Origin: JBBRYB01 sp038238115
GTDB lineage: Bacteria; Actinomycetota; Actinomycetes; Propionibacteriales; Nocardioidaceae
Reading direction: 5' to 3'
Assembly (NCBI GenBank): GCA_038238115.1
Contig: JBBRYB010000003.1
Location: forward strand, 1-64,000
Length of the DNA stretch: 64,000 bases
Shown here piece by piece: positions 26,964 through 34,493 of this stretch; positions within the stretch are counted from its first letter, which is position 1, and every line of letters begins with the position of its first letter. A program made the translations under genes and the position numbers. The notes below the pieces were generated by a model. The model did no database searches. It had not been told where the DNA came from and saw nothing but the letters and a program-made list of their open reading frames with translations.

Positions 26964-27809
26964 ATGCGCAACACGAAGACGCAGAGCGACGGCGTCCGCG
27001 CAGCGTTGAAGTCGGCTCGTTATGAGGTGCTCCCGACGGCGAAGATCGAGGCGGCCGTCGACGAGTTCGTGCCGCGGGACGTGACGCTGGCGGTCACCGC
27101 GAGCCCGGCAAAGGGCATGGCCGCCACCCTCGACCTCACCGAACGGCTCGTCGGCCACGGCTACACCGTCGTGCCGCACTTGGCCGCGCGGATGATCGCA
27201 GGTCGCAGCGAGCTCGGCGAGATCGTCGACCGGCTCGTGCAGCTCGGCGTCGACAATGTGTTCTGTCCCGCGGGCGACCAGGACCCACCCGCCGGGGAGT
27301 ACCCCGGTTCGCTTCCCATGCTCGAGCACCTCACCGAGCTCGGACGCCCGTTCGCACAGGTAGGGATCACCGGGTATCCGGAGAGCCATCCAGCCATCTC
27401 CGACGACATCACCGTCCAGTCGATGTGGGACAAGCGCGCCCATGCCACCTATGTCGTGAGCAACCTGTGCTTCGACGCCGCCGCCATCGGTGCCTGGCTC
27501 AGGCGGATGCGAGCTCGGGGCATCGAGCTGCCGGTGCTGATCGGGCTGCCGGGCCCGGTCGAACGCGCGAAGCTGCTCACGATGGCTACCCGGATCGGTG
27601 TCGGCCAGTCCGTGAGGTTCCTCAAGTCACACGTGTCGACCTTCGCCCGCATCGCCGCCCCCGGCGGCTACAGCCCCGAGCGGTTCCTGCAGCAGTCGGC
27701 CGCATTCATCGACGATCCCGCCCTACGCGTGGCGGGTCTACACCTGTTCACCTTCAATCAGGTCGCCGAAACCCAAGCCTGGCGCCACGACCTCCTCAAC
27801 CAGCCCTGA
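26964..27809 (+). CDS. Methylenetetrahydrofolate reductase-like protein (MetF family)
   Basis: 281 residues, TIM-barrel of the MetF type. Visible family features include the start of the barrel (DVTLAVTASPAKGMAATLDL), the flavin/folate-facing PHLAARMI and VFCPAGDQDPPAGEYPGSL, GITGYPESHP, and GLPGPVERAKL. It is followed by the corrinoid genes on the opposite strand. In the known chloromethane pathway of aerobic methylotrophs, a MetF-like protein oxidises methyl-THF made by a corrinoid system; the same role is inferred here, feeding FolD. Ordinary methionine synthesis is the alternative. A TAGGGT hexamer (26920-26925) is a likely -10. Confidence 0.82.
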   Translation: MRNTKTQSDGVRAALKSARYEVLPTAKIEAAVDEFVPRDVTLAVTASPAKGMAATLDLTERLVGHGYTVVPHLAARMIAGRSELGEIVDRLVQLGVDNVFCPAGDQDPPAGEYPGSLPMLEHLTELGRPFAQVGITGYPESHPAISDDITVQSMWDKRAHATYVVSNLCFDAAAIGAWLRRMRARGIELPVLIGLPGPVERAKLLTMATRIGVGQSVRFLKSHVSTFARIAAPGGYSPERFLQQSAAFIDDPALRVAGLHLFTFNQVAETQAWRHDLLNQP

Positions 27810-27827
27810 CCCCCCGCCCCACCCCTG

Positions 27828-27879
27828 GATTCGTCCTGCCCAGGTCGGGGATGACGGGCCAGCCGTGGCAGGACGAATC
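27828..27879. terminator. Bidirectional terminator-like inverted repeat between convergent genes
   Basis: GATTCGTCCTGCC (27828-27840) and GGCAGGACGAATC (27867-27879) are perfectly complementary 13 bp arms with a 26-base GC-rich loop. They lie between the convergent MetF-like and DUF1638 genes, as expected for a shared terminator. No U tract follows on either side. Confidence 0.6.
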
Positions 27880-27895
27880 TCCTTGGGGCGCCCGG

Positions 27896-28555
27896 TCAGG
27901 TGAGGAGGAGGGTTTCGAGCTCTCGCTCCAGGCCGCTCGTGCCGACATCGACGGTGGTCAGCGGCAGCCCGATCGTGTCTGCCGCCTCGCGCGCCAGGGC
28001 TGCAAGCTCGGGGCCGGGGTCCTGGGCCAGCCAGACCACCCGGGTGTAGTGGCCGAAGTAGGTGTCGCGCAAATCGGGATAGCGGTCGAGGCCGAGTTCG
28101 TGGATCACCGTGCGTGCGAACGACCTGACCAGGAAGTCCGTAAGCACGTAGGTTCCCGGCTGTTCGTCGAAGAACGCCTGCAACCGGGCGGGTCCGGCGT
28201 ACACGTCGTAGCAGTGCAGGCCGCCGAGGCGGCGCAGACCGATCCGTGCGCAGACCTCGTCGAGGGCGCCATAGGTGCCGCAGTCGGCGTACGCGACCGC
28301 CACCTGGGAGTACCGCGTCAGCAGGTCTTCCGCGAGCGCCTCGACCTCACCGGTGATGAGCTCCGGTCGGTTGTGGAGCAGCGGGGGCAGCGGGTGTACG
28401 TCGACCGGCCAGCCTCGGCGCCGCACGATCTGCGAACAGTGCAGCGCGATCGCCCCGCAGGCGACAACCGCAACGGTGCCGGTGCGACTACTGCGGGAAG
28501 GCGAGCTGGTCGACGAACCGGTCGTTGAAGTCGGGACGGTCCGAGAGCTCGACAT
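27896..28555 (-). CDS. DUF1638 family protein of the corrinoid cluster
   Basis: 219 residues. The conserved part starts at TVAVVACGAIALH and runs to the end, with VAYADCGTYGALDEV, GLHCYDVYAG and YVLTDFLVRSF; the Cys/Asp/His content would allow metal or cofactor binding. DUF1638 genes are often seen beside MttB-type methyltransferase and corrinoid genes, but no activity is established. The only in-frame start (ATG 28555) lies 68 bases inside the upstream activase gene and adds a Ser/Thr-rich leader unlike the family. A non-standard start, or another base error in this stretch, is possible. Confidence 0.75.
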   Translation of the reverse strand: MSSSRTVPTSTTGSSTSSPSRSSRTGTVAVVACGAIALHCSQIVRRRGWPVDVHPLPPLLHNRPELITGEVEALAEDLLTRYSQVAVAYADCGTYGALDEVCARIGLRRLGGLHCYDVYAGPARLQAFFDEQPGTYVLTDFLVRSFARTVIHELGLDRYPDLRDTYFGHYTRVVWLAQDPGPELAALAREAADTIGLPLTTVDVGTSGLERELETLLLT

Positions 28556-30434
28556 ACTTCACCTCCTTGAGCAGCGCCTGGGCGCCCTTGCGCTCCTGCA
28601 TGCTCAGCAGCGTCATCTTGGCACCTTCACCGGCGACATTGCCCGCACTGACGATGCGAAGGACGGGGAGCTTGGGCACGAGGCCGATGCGGACAGCACT
28701 CGCCGGAGACAGATAAGACCCGAACGAGCCTGCCAGCAGCACCTGCTGGACGTCGACAGGCTCGACGCCCAGCTCCTCCAGCAGCAGCGACCAGCCCGTG
28801 GAGATCGCGGCCTTGGCGAACTGGAGCTCGCGGACGTCCCGCTGGCTGACGTAGACAGAGTCGGCCGGGTCGCCCACCGTGCGCCAATGCAGGACGAAGA
28901 CCCGCTCGCCGTTGATGGCAGCCAGCCTGTCGCGCAGGCCCGGCGCGAGGTCGGTCGCGGCCTCGTCGCTGACCAGGCGGCCGCTGGCGTCCAGCAGGCC
29001 GACTCGCACCAGCTCCGACACCGCGTCCACCAGGCCCGAGCCGCAAAGACCCTCCGGGACGACGTCCCCGATCACCTGCAAGGCGACGTCGTCGTCGCTG
29101 ATCTTGACCACCTCGATCGCGCCGTCAGCTGCGCGCATGCCACAGCGGATCGCTCCCCCTTCGAAGGCTGGGCCTGCCGGGGCGGCGGTCGACAAGATGC
29201 GCTCCCCGTCGCCCAGGACGATCTCGCAGTTGGTGCCGACGTCGATGAAGAGCCGCATCCGCTTGTCGCGGTCCATGCCGGAGGCGAGCATGCCGGCGAC
29301 GATGTCGCCACCCACGTAGGCGCCCAGCGCAGGCAGCACGACGGCGCGCGCCCGCGGATGCACACTGACCCCGAGCTCGCTCGCGAGGAGCTCCGGGAGT
29401 GTGGCCGACGACATCACGAACGGCGCCACCCCGAGGGGTTCCGGATCGATACCGAGCGCCAGGGCCACCATGGTGGCGTTGCCGGCGACCGCGATCTCGT
29501 AGATCTGCGCCGGGTCGACCTCCGCCTGCCGGCAGACCTCGCCGGTCAGCTCCTGGAGGGTCGCATGTGCCAGCTCACCCAGCCTGCCGAGCGCGTCGGG
29601 ATCCATCATCGTCGCGCTGATGCGGGTGATCACATCGGCCCCGAAAGGCTGTTGCTTGTTGAGCATCGACGCCACGGCCGCCGGGGTCCCCGTCGACGTG
29701 TCCAGCAGCGTGGCCACCACGGTGGTCGTACCGAGGTCGAAGGCGATCGCATACCGAGCACCCGTGGTGTCACCCGCCTCGACGTCGATGAGTACGTCGT
29801 CGACGACCACGGCCGTCAGCTTGAAATCAGCCTGCCGCGCCACGGTGGGGAGGCGCCGCAGTGCATGCATGTCGATGCGCAGCTCGAGGTCGTCGACGGC
29901 CGCCAGGAGCCGGGCCAAGTCGGTCTGCTGGTCGGACAGGGTCGGCTCCGTCAGTTCGACGTAGCGCTTCTGAATCGCAGGCCGCAAGATGACCTGCCGC
30001 CCTACGCCCACCGTCGCCGCCTTCGGGCGGGTCATCAGTGGGGGAACATCGATGGCCAGATCGGTCGTCGCCTGGGCGAGGCAGGCCAGGCGCCAGCCAT
30101 CCTCCAGCTGGTCCTGCGTGAAGGACCGCACATCGAGCCGTGAGATGGGGACGGACCCGTCGCGGATCTGGACCCTGCACTTCTTGCACGTGCCGTGACC
30201 GCCACAGGTGGAGTCGATCGCTATGCCATTCCAGCTGGCCGCGTCGAAGACACTAACGCCGGGCGGAACCCGCACCTCCCGGTCGGCAGGGCTGAAGTGC
30301 AGCCGAACTCGACCGCTGCCGTCGTGGATGGCCCCGCCGCCCTGCGCCCGGTTGGCCGGCCGGACGATCAGCCCCTCGCGCCGCAGCTCGTCTGGATGGA
30401 CGCGCTCGTCGGAGTCGCCGAGGCCTGTCGTCAT
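28488..30434 (-). CDS. Reductive activator of corrinoid enzymes (2Fe-2S plus ASKHA domains)
   Basis: 648 residues. The N-terminal plant-type ferredoxin domain has Cys77, Cys83, Cys86 and Cys118 (CGGHGTCKKC and RLACLA). After a linker domain, the C-terminal ASKHA ATPase shows FDLGTTTVVATLLD, AGNATMVAL, GAYVGGDIVAGML, FIDVGTNCEI and LLAGSFGSYL. This layout matches the RamA/RACE proteins (DUF4445), which use ATP and an electron to bring accidentally oxidised Co(II) corrinoid back to Co(I). ATG 30434 overlaps the stop of the pterin methyltransferase gene in an ATGA. Its presence supports the corrinoid protein being used for methyl transfer. An aerobic host would need it often. Confidence 0.9.
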   Translation of the reverse strand: MTTGLGDSDERVHPDELRREGLIVRPANRAQGGGAIHDGSGRVRLHFSPADREVRVPPGVSVFDAASWNGIAIDSTCGGHGTCKKCRVQIRDGSVPISRLDVRSFTQDQLEDGWRLACLAQATTDLAIDVPPLMTRPKAATVGVGRQVILRPAIQKRYVELTEPTLSDQQTDLARLLAAVDDLELRIDMHALRRLPTVARQADFKLTAVVVDDVLIDVEAGDTTGARYAIAFDLGTTTVVATLLDTSTGTPAAVASMLNKQQPFGADVITRISATMMDPDALGRLGELAHATLQELTGEVCRQAEVDPAQIYEIAVAGNATMVALALGIDPEPLGVAPFVMSSATLPELLASELGVSVHPRARAVVLPALGAYVGGDIVAGMLASGMDRDKRMRLFIDVGTNCEIVLGDGERILSTAAPAGPAFEGGAIRCGMRAADGAIEVVKISDDDVALQVIGDVVPEGLCGSGLVDAVSELVRVGLLDASGRLVSDEAATDLAPGLRDRLAAINGERVFVLHWRTVGDPADSVYVSQRDVRELQFAKAAISTGWSLLLEELGVEPVDVQQVLLAGSFGSYLSPASAVRIGLVPKLPVLRIVSAGNVAGEGAKMTLLSMQERKGAQALLKEVKYVELSDRPDFNDRFVDQLAFPQ

Positions 30435-31303
30435 AGCGCGAGGGCCTGCTCGGCCGCCTGCCGCGCCCGGAACGCCGAGATCCAGCTGGCGCCCCACTCA
30501 TCGTGGCCGAGCAGGAGATCGGCAGCTTTCACGGCCTCCACGATCTGGGGGGTGCGGACGTCCATGATCGCGCTGGTCAGGCCGACAGTCATGGCCATCG
30601 GGAGGAACGTCGCGTTGATGGTGTGTCTGCCCGGCATGCCGAACGACACGTTGGACGCGCCGACGGTCATGTTGGCGCCGAACTCGTCTCGGATGTGGTG
30701 CATCGTCTCGTAGGCGACGTTGACGATGTTGGGGTCGGCGCCGATCGGCATGGCCAGCGGGTCGATCACGATGTCCTCGACGGCGAGACCGTACGTGTCG
30801 ACTGCGACGTCGAGGATCTTCTTCGCCAGCACGAGACGCTTGTCGGCCTCCATCGGAATCTCGTCGTGGTCGTTGGGCAGCGCGATGACGGCGGCCCCGT
30901 AGTGCTTCACCATCGGCAGGATGTCTGCCATCCGGTCATCCTCGGCCGTGATTGAGTTGACGAGGGCGCGGCCTTCATAGACGGACAGGCCCGCCTCGAG
31001 CGCCTCGACGACGGAGGAGTCGATGCAGATCGGCAGGTCGGTGAGGCTCTGGATCAGCCTGATGGCCTTCTTGAGCAGGGCCGGCTCGTCCGTCAGCGGT
31101 ACACCCATGTTGACGTCGAGCACCATTGCGCCACCGGCCACCTGGGCGGCGACGTCCCTCTCGATGGCCGACAAGTCCCCCGACCGCAGCTGGTCTTGGA
31201 AGATCCGCCGGCCGGTCGGGTTGATGCGCTCGCCGATCAAGCAGAAGGGTTGGTCGTGGCCGATGGTGACCTGCTTGCTGGCTGAGCTCAAGACGGTGTG
31301 CAT
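30431..31303 (-). CDS. Pterin-binding methyltransferase, corrinoid to tetrahydrofolate (MtgA/MtrH/AcsE-like)
   Basis: 290 residues, DHPS-like barrel: LIGERINPTGRRIF (pterin-binding start), VLDVNMGVPLTDEP, PICIDSSVVEALEAGL, ALVNSITAE, IVIDPLAMPIGADP and GASNVSFGMPGRHTINATFL. The last motif marks methyltetrahydrofolate:corrinoid methyltransferases and not folate-synthesis DHPS. Here it should move the methyl group from the corrinoid protein to THF, giving methyl-THF. It sits between the corrinoid protein and its activase in one minus-strand operon, with GGAGAGAG before the start. Confidence 0.9.
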   Translation of the reverse strand: MHTVLSSASKQVTIGHDQPFCLIGERINPTGRRIFQDQLRSGDLSAIERDVAAQVAGGAMVLDVNMGVPLTDEPALLKKAIRLIQSLTDLPICIDSSVVEALEAGLSVYEGRALVNSITAEDDRMADILPMVKHYGAAVIALPNDHDEIPMEADKRLVLAKKILDVAVDTYGLAVEDIVIDPLAMPIGADPNIVNVAYETMHHIRDEFGANMTVGASNVSFGMPGRHTINATFLPMAMTVGLTSAIMDVRTPQIVEAVKAADLLLGHDEWGASWISAFRARQAAEQALAL

Positions 31304-31357
31304 GGGGCGCTCTCTCCGAGGGGTCTGCTTGGGACGGGTGACCTAGCGGGCGCGCGC

Positions 31358-32023
31358 CTAGACGGCGACCTTGGCGCGCTTCTTCTGGATCAGGTCCTTG
31401 GCCTTCTTGACGGTCGCGGAGGCGTCCGCGGCATAGGCATCGGCACCGACCGCGTCGGCGTACTCCTGGGTGACCGGTGCACCGCCGACCATGATGATGA
31501 CGTGGTCTCGGATGCCGGCCTTCTGCAGCGCGTTGATGTTGGCCTTGAACATCGGCATCGTCGTGGTGAGGAAGGCAGAGAAGCCGACGATGTCGGGCTT
31601 GTACTCGTTGATGGCGTCGACGAACTTCTCCGGCGGCACCTGTACGCCGAGGTCGATCACATGGAAGCCGGCCCCTTCGAGCATGATGTTGACCAGGTTC
31701 TTGCCGATGTCGTGCACGTCGCCCTTGACGGTGCCCATGACGAAGGTGCCTACGGTCTCCACTCCCGTCTCGGCCAGCAAGGGGCGCAACAGGCCGAGCG
31801 CGCCGCTCATCGCGCGACCGGCGATCAGCATCTCAGGCACGAAGAAGTCGCCTCGCTCGAAGCGCGCGCCGACCTCCTCCAGCGACGGGATGAGAGAGTC
31901 GAAGAGGAGCGACTCCGGCGTCAGGCCAAGGTCGAGGCCCTGTTGGGTCAAGGCCAGCACGGCGGGCGCGTTGCCCTGCAGCGTCTCGTCATACAGCGTC
32001 TTGAGGAGCTCATCGGGCGTCAT
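31358..32023 (-). CDS. Corrinoid (B12-binding) methyl-carrier protein, MtgC/MttC type
   Basis: 221 residues. The N-terminal helical cap domain (about 5-85, ALTQQGLDLGLTPESLLFDSLIPSLEEVG) is followed by the Rossmann-like B12 domain with GTVKGDVHDIGKNLV; His104 should be the lower cobalt ligand. VGFSAFLTTTMPMF and GGAPVTQEYA complete the pocket. Such proteins carry the methyl group between the substrate methyltransferase and the pterin methyltransferase. The gene starts in a four-base overlap with the IclR stop and is followed by its two partners. Confidence 0.94.
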   Translation of the reverse strand: MTPDELLKTLYDETLQGNAPAVLALTQQGLDLGLTPESLLFDSLIPSLEEVGARFERGDFFVPEMLIAGRAMSGALGLLRPLLAETGVETVGTFVMGTVKGDVHDIGKNLVNIMLEGAGFHVIDLGVQVPPEKFVDAINEYKPDIVGFSAFLTTTMPMFKANINALQKAGIRDHVIIMVGGAPVTQEYADAVGADAYAADASATVKKAKDLIQKKRAKVAV

Positions 32024-32781
32024 GCGGCGCCCTCCTTTCGTGGCCGGTGGCCCAGGAGCTCGGACAGCTCCCGGGCGTGGGTCTTGAGCAGCGATCCGAG
32101 CTGCGGAAGCTGATGGTTGAGCCGGTCGCTCGGGCCGGAGATGCCGAGTGCGGCGACGACCTCGTCGCCTGGGCCGCGCACGGGAGCGGCGATGGCGTCC
32201 AGCCCGATCTCGAGCTCACCCAGGGCTTCGGCATAGCCCTGGGCGCGGACCCGTTCGAGCTGGCGGCCGAACGCGGCCGGGTTGGTGATGCTGTGCTGGG
32301 TACGTCGCTCCATCGCCGCACGCGGAGCCGGGATGACGCCGGCGGCGAAGAAGACCTTGCCCAGTGCCGAGCAGTGCGGCGGGACGTCGACGTCGACCCA
32401 GTTGATCGCCCCGAGCAGGAACGTGGAGTTGATCTGGGCGACCTGGACGACGGTGTTGCCACGAACGATCGCCAGGTTGACAGTCTCGCCGGTGGCCGCG
32501 CCGACCGTCTCGAGCGTCGGACGAGCCAGCTGGATGAGCTCATCCGAGGGATCGTGGCGGCTGGCGTAGAGCGCGAAGAGCGGTCCGGCGGCGTAGGCGC
32601 CGTCGTCGTCGCGGTGCACGAGACGGTGACGCTCGAGGGCCTGCAGCAGTCGGGAGGCGGTGGACTTGGCCAGTCCGGTCTTGGACACGAGTTCACCGAA
32701 GGCGGGCGGCGCCTCGGCCAGCACGACCCGGGACAGCAGCTCAGCTGCCCGGTCGATGGACTGTGTGCCGTTGGCCGACAT
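32020..32781 (-). CDS. IclR-family regulator of the demethylation operon
   Basis: 253 residues from ATG 32781. An N-terminal winged HTH (about 5-65, SIDRAAELLSRVV then LAKSTASRLLQALERHRLV) is followed by an IclR effector domain (about 80-245, with HCSALGKVFFA and GYAEALGELEIGLDAIAAPV). It is the first gene of the minus-strand operon (IclR, corrinoid protein, methyltransferase, activase, DUF1638) and divergent from the MttB-like gene. A 16 bp inverted repeat in the shared promoter region is its likely operator. The ligand may be glycine betaine or dimethylglycine; this is inferred. Confidence 0.9.
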   Translation of the reverse strand: MSANGTQSIDRAAELLSRVVLAEAPPAFGELVSKTGLAKSTASRLLQALERHRLVHRDDDGAYAAGPLFALYASRHDPSDELIQLARPTLETVGAATGETVNLAIVRGNTVVQVAQINSTFLLGAINWVDVDVPPHCSALGKVFFAAGVIPAPRAAMERRTQHSITNPAAFGRQLERVRAQGYAEALGELEIGLDAIAAPVRGPGDEVVAALGISGPSDRLNHQLPQLGSLLKTHARELSELLGHRPRKEGAA

Positions 32782-32859
32782 AGTGCGGACTCCCTGGACA
32801 GAGGGGTGGTGGGTGCTCTTCCATCTTGCGACGCCGTACACCACAATGAAACCACAATA

Positions 32860-32875
32860 TGGAACCCGAGTTCCA
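32860..32875. promoter_or_regulatory. Candidate IclR operator between divergent transcription units
   Basis: TGGAAC-CCGA-GTTCCA is a perfect inverted repeat with six-base arms and a four-base spacer. It lies in the 179-base gap between the IclR gene and the MttB-like gene. IclR-family operators are commonly short palindromes of this size. Two copies of ACCACAAT lie just upstream. Confidence 0.6.
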
Positions 32876-32960
32876 CATCATGATCGTAGACGAGGCGTCC
32901 ACCGAGGCACCACACCCCATGATTGACTCGTCCGAAGTCCAACGAGAAGGGTCTGACCTG

Positions 32961-34400
32961 ATGTTCACGAACACGATGCCCCGCTATGAGGTCTTGTCCG
33001 CCGACGCCATGGACAAGCTCGACGCAGCCTGGCGCCGGCTCGTCACGGAGATCGGGGTCGAGTTCATGTCGGAGCGGGCACTCGAGCTGTTTCGGCAGGC
33101 GGGTCAGAAGGTCGTCGACAACACCGTCTTCCTGGATCCGGAGTTCGTGCTTGCCCAGGTCGCCAAGGCGCCGAAGGAGTTCGACGTCGCTGCCCGCAAC
33201 CCCGCCCACTCGGTGCATATCGGGGGAGACTCCATGGTGTTCGGTGCCGTCTACGGGCCCCCGTTCGTGCGTGCCGGTGACGTGCGACGCGACGCGACCA
33301 TGGACGACTTTCGCGACTTCAGCAGGCTGGCCCAGTCATTCGACGTGCTCGACTCCGCGGGGGGCGTGGTGTGCGAGCCCAACGACACCCCCCTCGACTC
33401 CCGACACCTCGACATGACGTTTGCGCTGCAAACGCTGACCGACAAGATCTACATGGGCAACGTGGTGTCGGGAGTGAACGCCGCCGACACCATCGCGATG
33501 GGTTCCATCCTGTTCGGCGGGCGCGACGTGATCGAGCAGACACCCGTCTCGATCTCGCTCATCAACTGCAACTCTCCGCTGCGATGGGACGACCGGATGC
33601 TCGACGCGTTGTTCGAGTACGCCGCGGCAGCCCAACCCGTCGTCTTGACGCCGTTCATCTTGATGGGCGCGATGTCACCGGTGACGATCCCCGCCGCGTT
33701 GGTGCAGCAGATCGCCGAGGCGCTGTCCGGCATCGCGCTGGCGCAGCTCATCCGGCCGGGGGCACCGGTGATCTTCGGTTCGTTCCTCTCCAACATCGAC
33801 ATGCAGTCGGGCTCGCCGACATTCGGCACACCCGAGTCGGCGATCGGACTCTTCTGTACCGGCCAGATCGCCAGGCACTTCGGTCTGCCATTTCGGTCCG
33901 GCGGCGGCCTGACGTCGAGCCAGGTCCCCGACGCCCAGGCCGGCTACGAGGCCGTGATGACGCTGCTGCCGACGTTCCTCGCCGGCACGAACTGGGTCAT
34001 GCACTCGGCAGGCTGGCTTGAGGGTGGTCTCGTCGCCGGGTTCGAGAAGTTCATCATCGACATCGAACTGCTGCAGATGCTCCGGGTCGAGTTCACGCCG
34101 TTGGAGATCGACGAAGGATCGATCGCGTTCGACGCCCATCAGGAGGTCGGACATGGCGGCCACTTCCTCGGGGCCATGCACACGATGGAGCGGTTCCGTA
34201 CCTGCTTCTACCGGCCGCTGCTCTCCTCGTCGGAGAACTACGAGCGTTGGATGCGCGGTGGCAGCCGCGACACGGCGACGCGCGCTACAAAGATCTACAA
34301 GGACCGGTTGGAGGCTTACCAGGCGCCGCCCCTCGATGACGCCATCCGCGCCGAGCTCGAGGACTACGTCACCCGCCGTCGCGCCGAGCTCGGCGACTGA
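32961..34400 (+). CDS. mtgB: MttB-superfamily methyltransferase without pyrrolysine (probable glycine betaine:corrinoid methyltransferase)
   Basis: 479 residues from ATG 32961 (MFTNTMPRYEVLS), with GAAGGG upstream. An in-frame N-terminal extension back to 32859 would run through the operator and is unlikely. The sequence has the trimethylamine methyltransferase fold: FVRAGDVRRDATMDDF, DTPLDSRHLDM, LINCNSPLRWDDRMLDAL, TSSQVPDAQAGYEAV and HQEVGHGGHFLGAMHTM. No in-frame TAG is present, so it is a non-pyrrolysine member like Desulfitobacterium MtgB, which demethylates glycine betaine. Flanking genes for betaine synthesis, uptake and dimethylglycine breakdown support the same substrate. Other quaternary amines such as proline betaine or carnitine remain possible. 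Confidence 0.85.
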   Translation: MFTNTMPRYEVLSADAMDKLDAAWRRLVTEIGVEFMSERALELFRQAGQKVVDNTVFLDPEFVLAQVAKAPKEFDVAARNPAHSVHIGGDSMVFGAVYGPPFVRAGDVRRDATMDDFRDFSRLAQSFDVLDSAGGVVCEPNDTPLDSRHLDMTFALQTLTDKIYMGNVVSGVNAADTIAMGSILFGGRDVIEQTPVSISLINCNSPLRWDDRMLDALFEYAAAAQPVVLTPFILMGAMSPVTIPAALVQQIAEALSGIALAQLIRPGAPVIFGSFLSNIDMQSGSPTFGTPESAIGLFCTGQIARHFGLPFRSGGGLTSSQVPDAQAGYEAVMTLLPTFLAGTNWVMHSAGWLEGGLVAGFEKFIIDIELLQMLRVEFTPLEIDEGSIAFDAHQEVGHGGHFLGAMHTMERFRTCFYRPLLSSSENYERWMRGGSRDTATRATKIYKDRLEAYQAPPLDDAIRAELEDYVTRRRAELGD

Positions 34401-34446
34401 GGCCTTCGCCGTCGCGCGAGGACTCGGGTGCTCCGGCCGAGGATGA

Positions 34447-34458
34447 GCAACCCGTTGC
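34447..34458. promoter_or_regulatory. Inverted repeat GCAAC-CC-GTTGC upstream of the second IclR gene
   Basis: Perfect five-base arms, followed at once by another GTTGC. The same arms, in the opposite arrangement, occur before the betaine aldehyde dehydrogenase gene. This is a possible autoregulatory operator of the second IclR protein. Confidence 0.45.
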
Positions 34459-34481
34459 TGTTGCTGTCGCGTCATATGCAC

Positions 34482-34487
34482 TAGCGT
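34482..34487 (+). promoter_or_regulatory. -10 hexamer TAGCGT for a leaderless IclR message
   Basis: TAGCGT ends six bases before ATG 34494 and no Shine-Dalgarno precedes the ATG, so transcription probably begins at the start codon. Confidence 0.5.
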
Positions 34488-34493
34488 TTCGCC

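Noticed and set aside
30400..32960. Cobalamin riboswitch before the corrinoid operon
   Set aside because: The genes overlap or are tightly spaced, and the 179-base divergent gap shows a palindrome but no B12-box-like block.
32859..32960. N-terminal extension of the MttB-like protein back to 32859
   Set aside because: It would translate the candidate operator; ATG 32961 has a Shine-Dalgarno and begins the conserved sequence.
32961..34400. Pyrrolysine (in-frame TAG) in the MttB-like gene
   Set aside because: No in-frame TAG interrupts the 479 codons, and no pyl genes are seen in the window.
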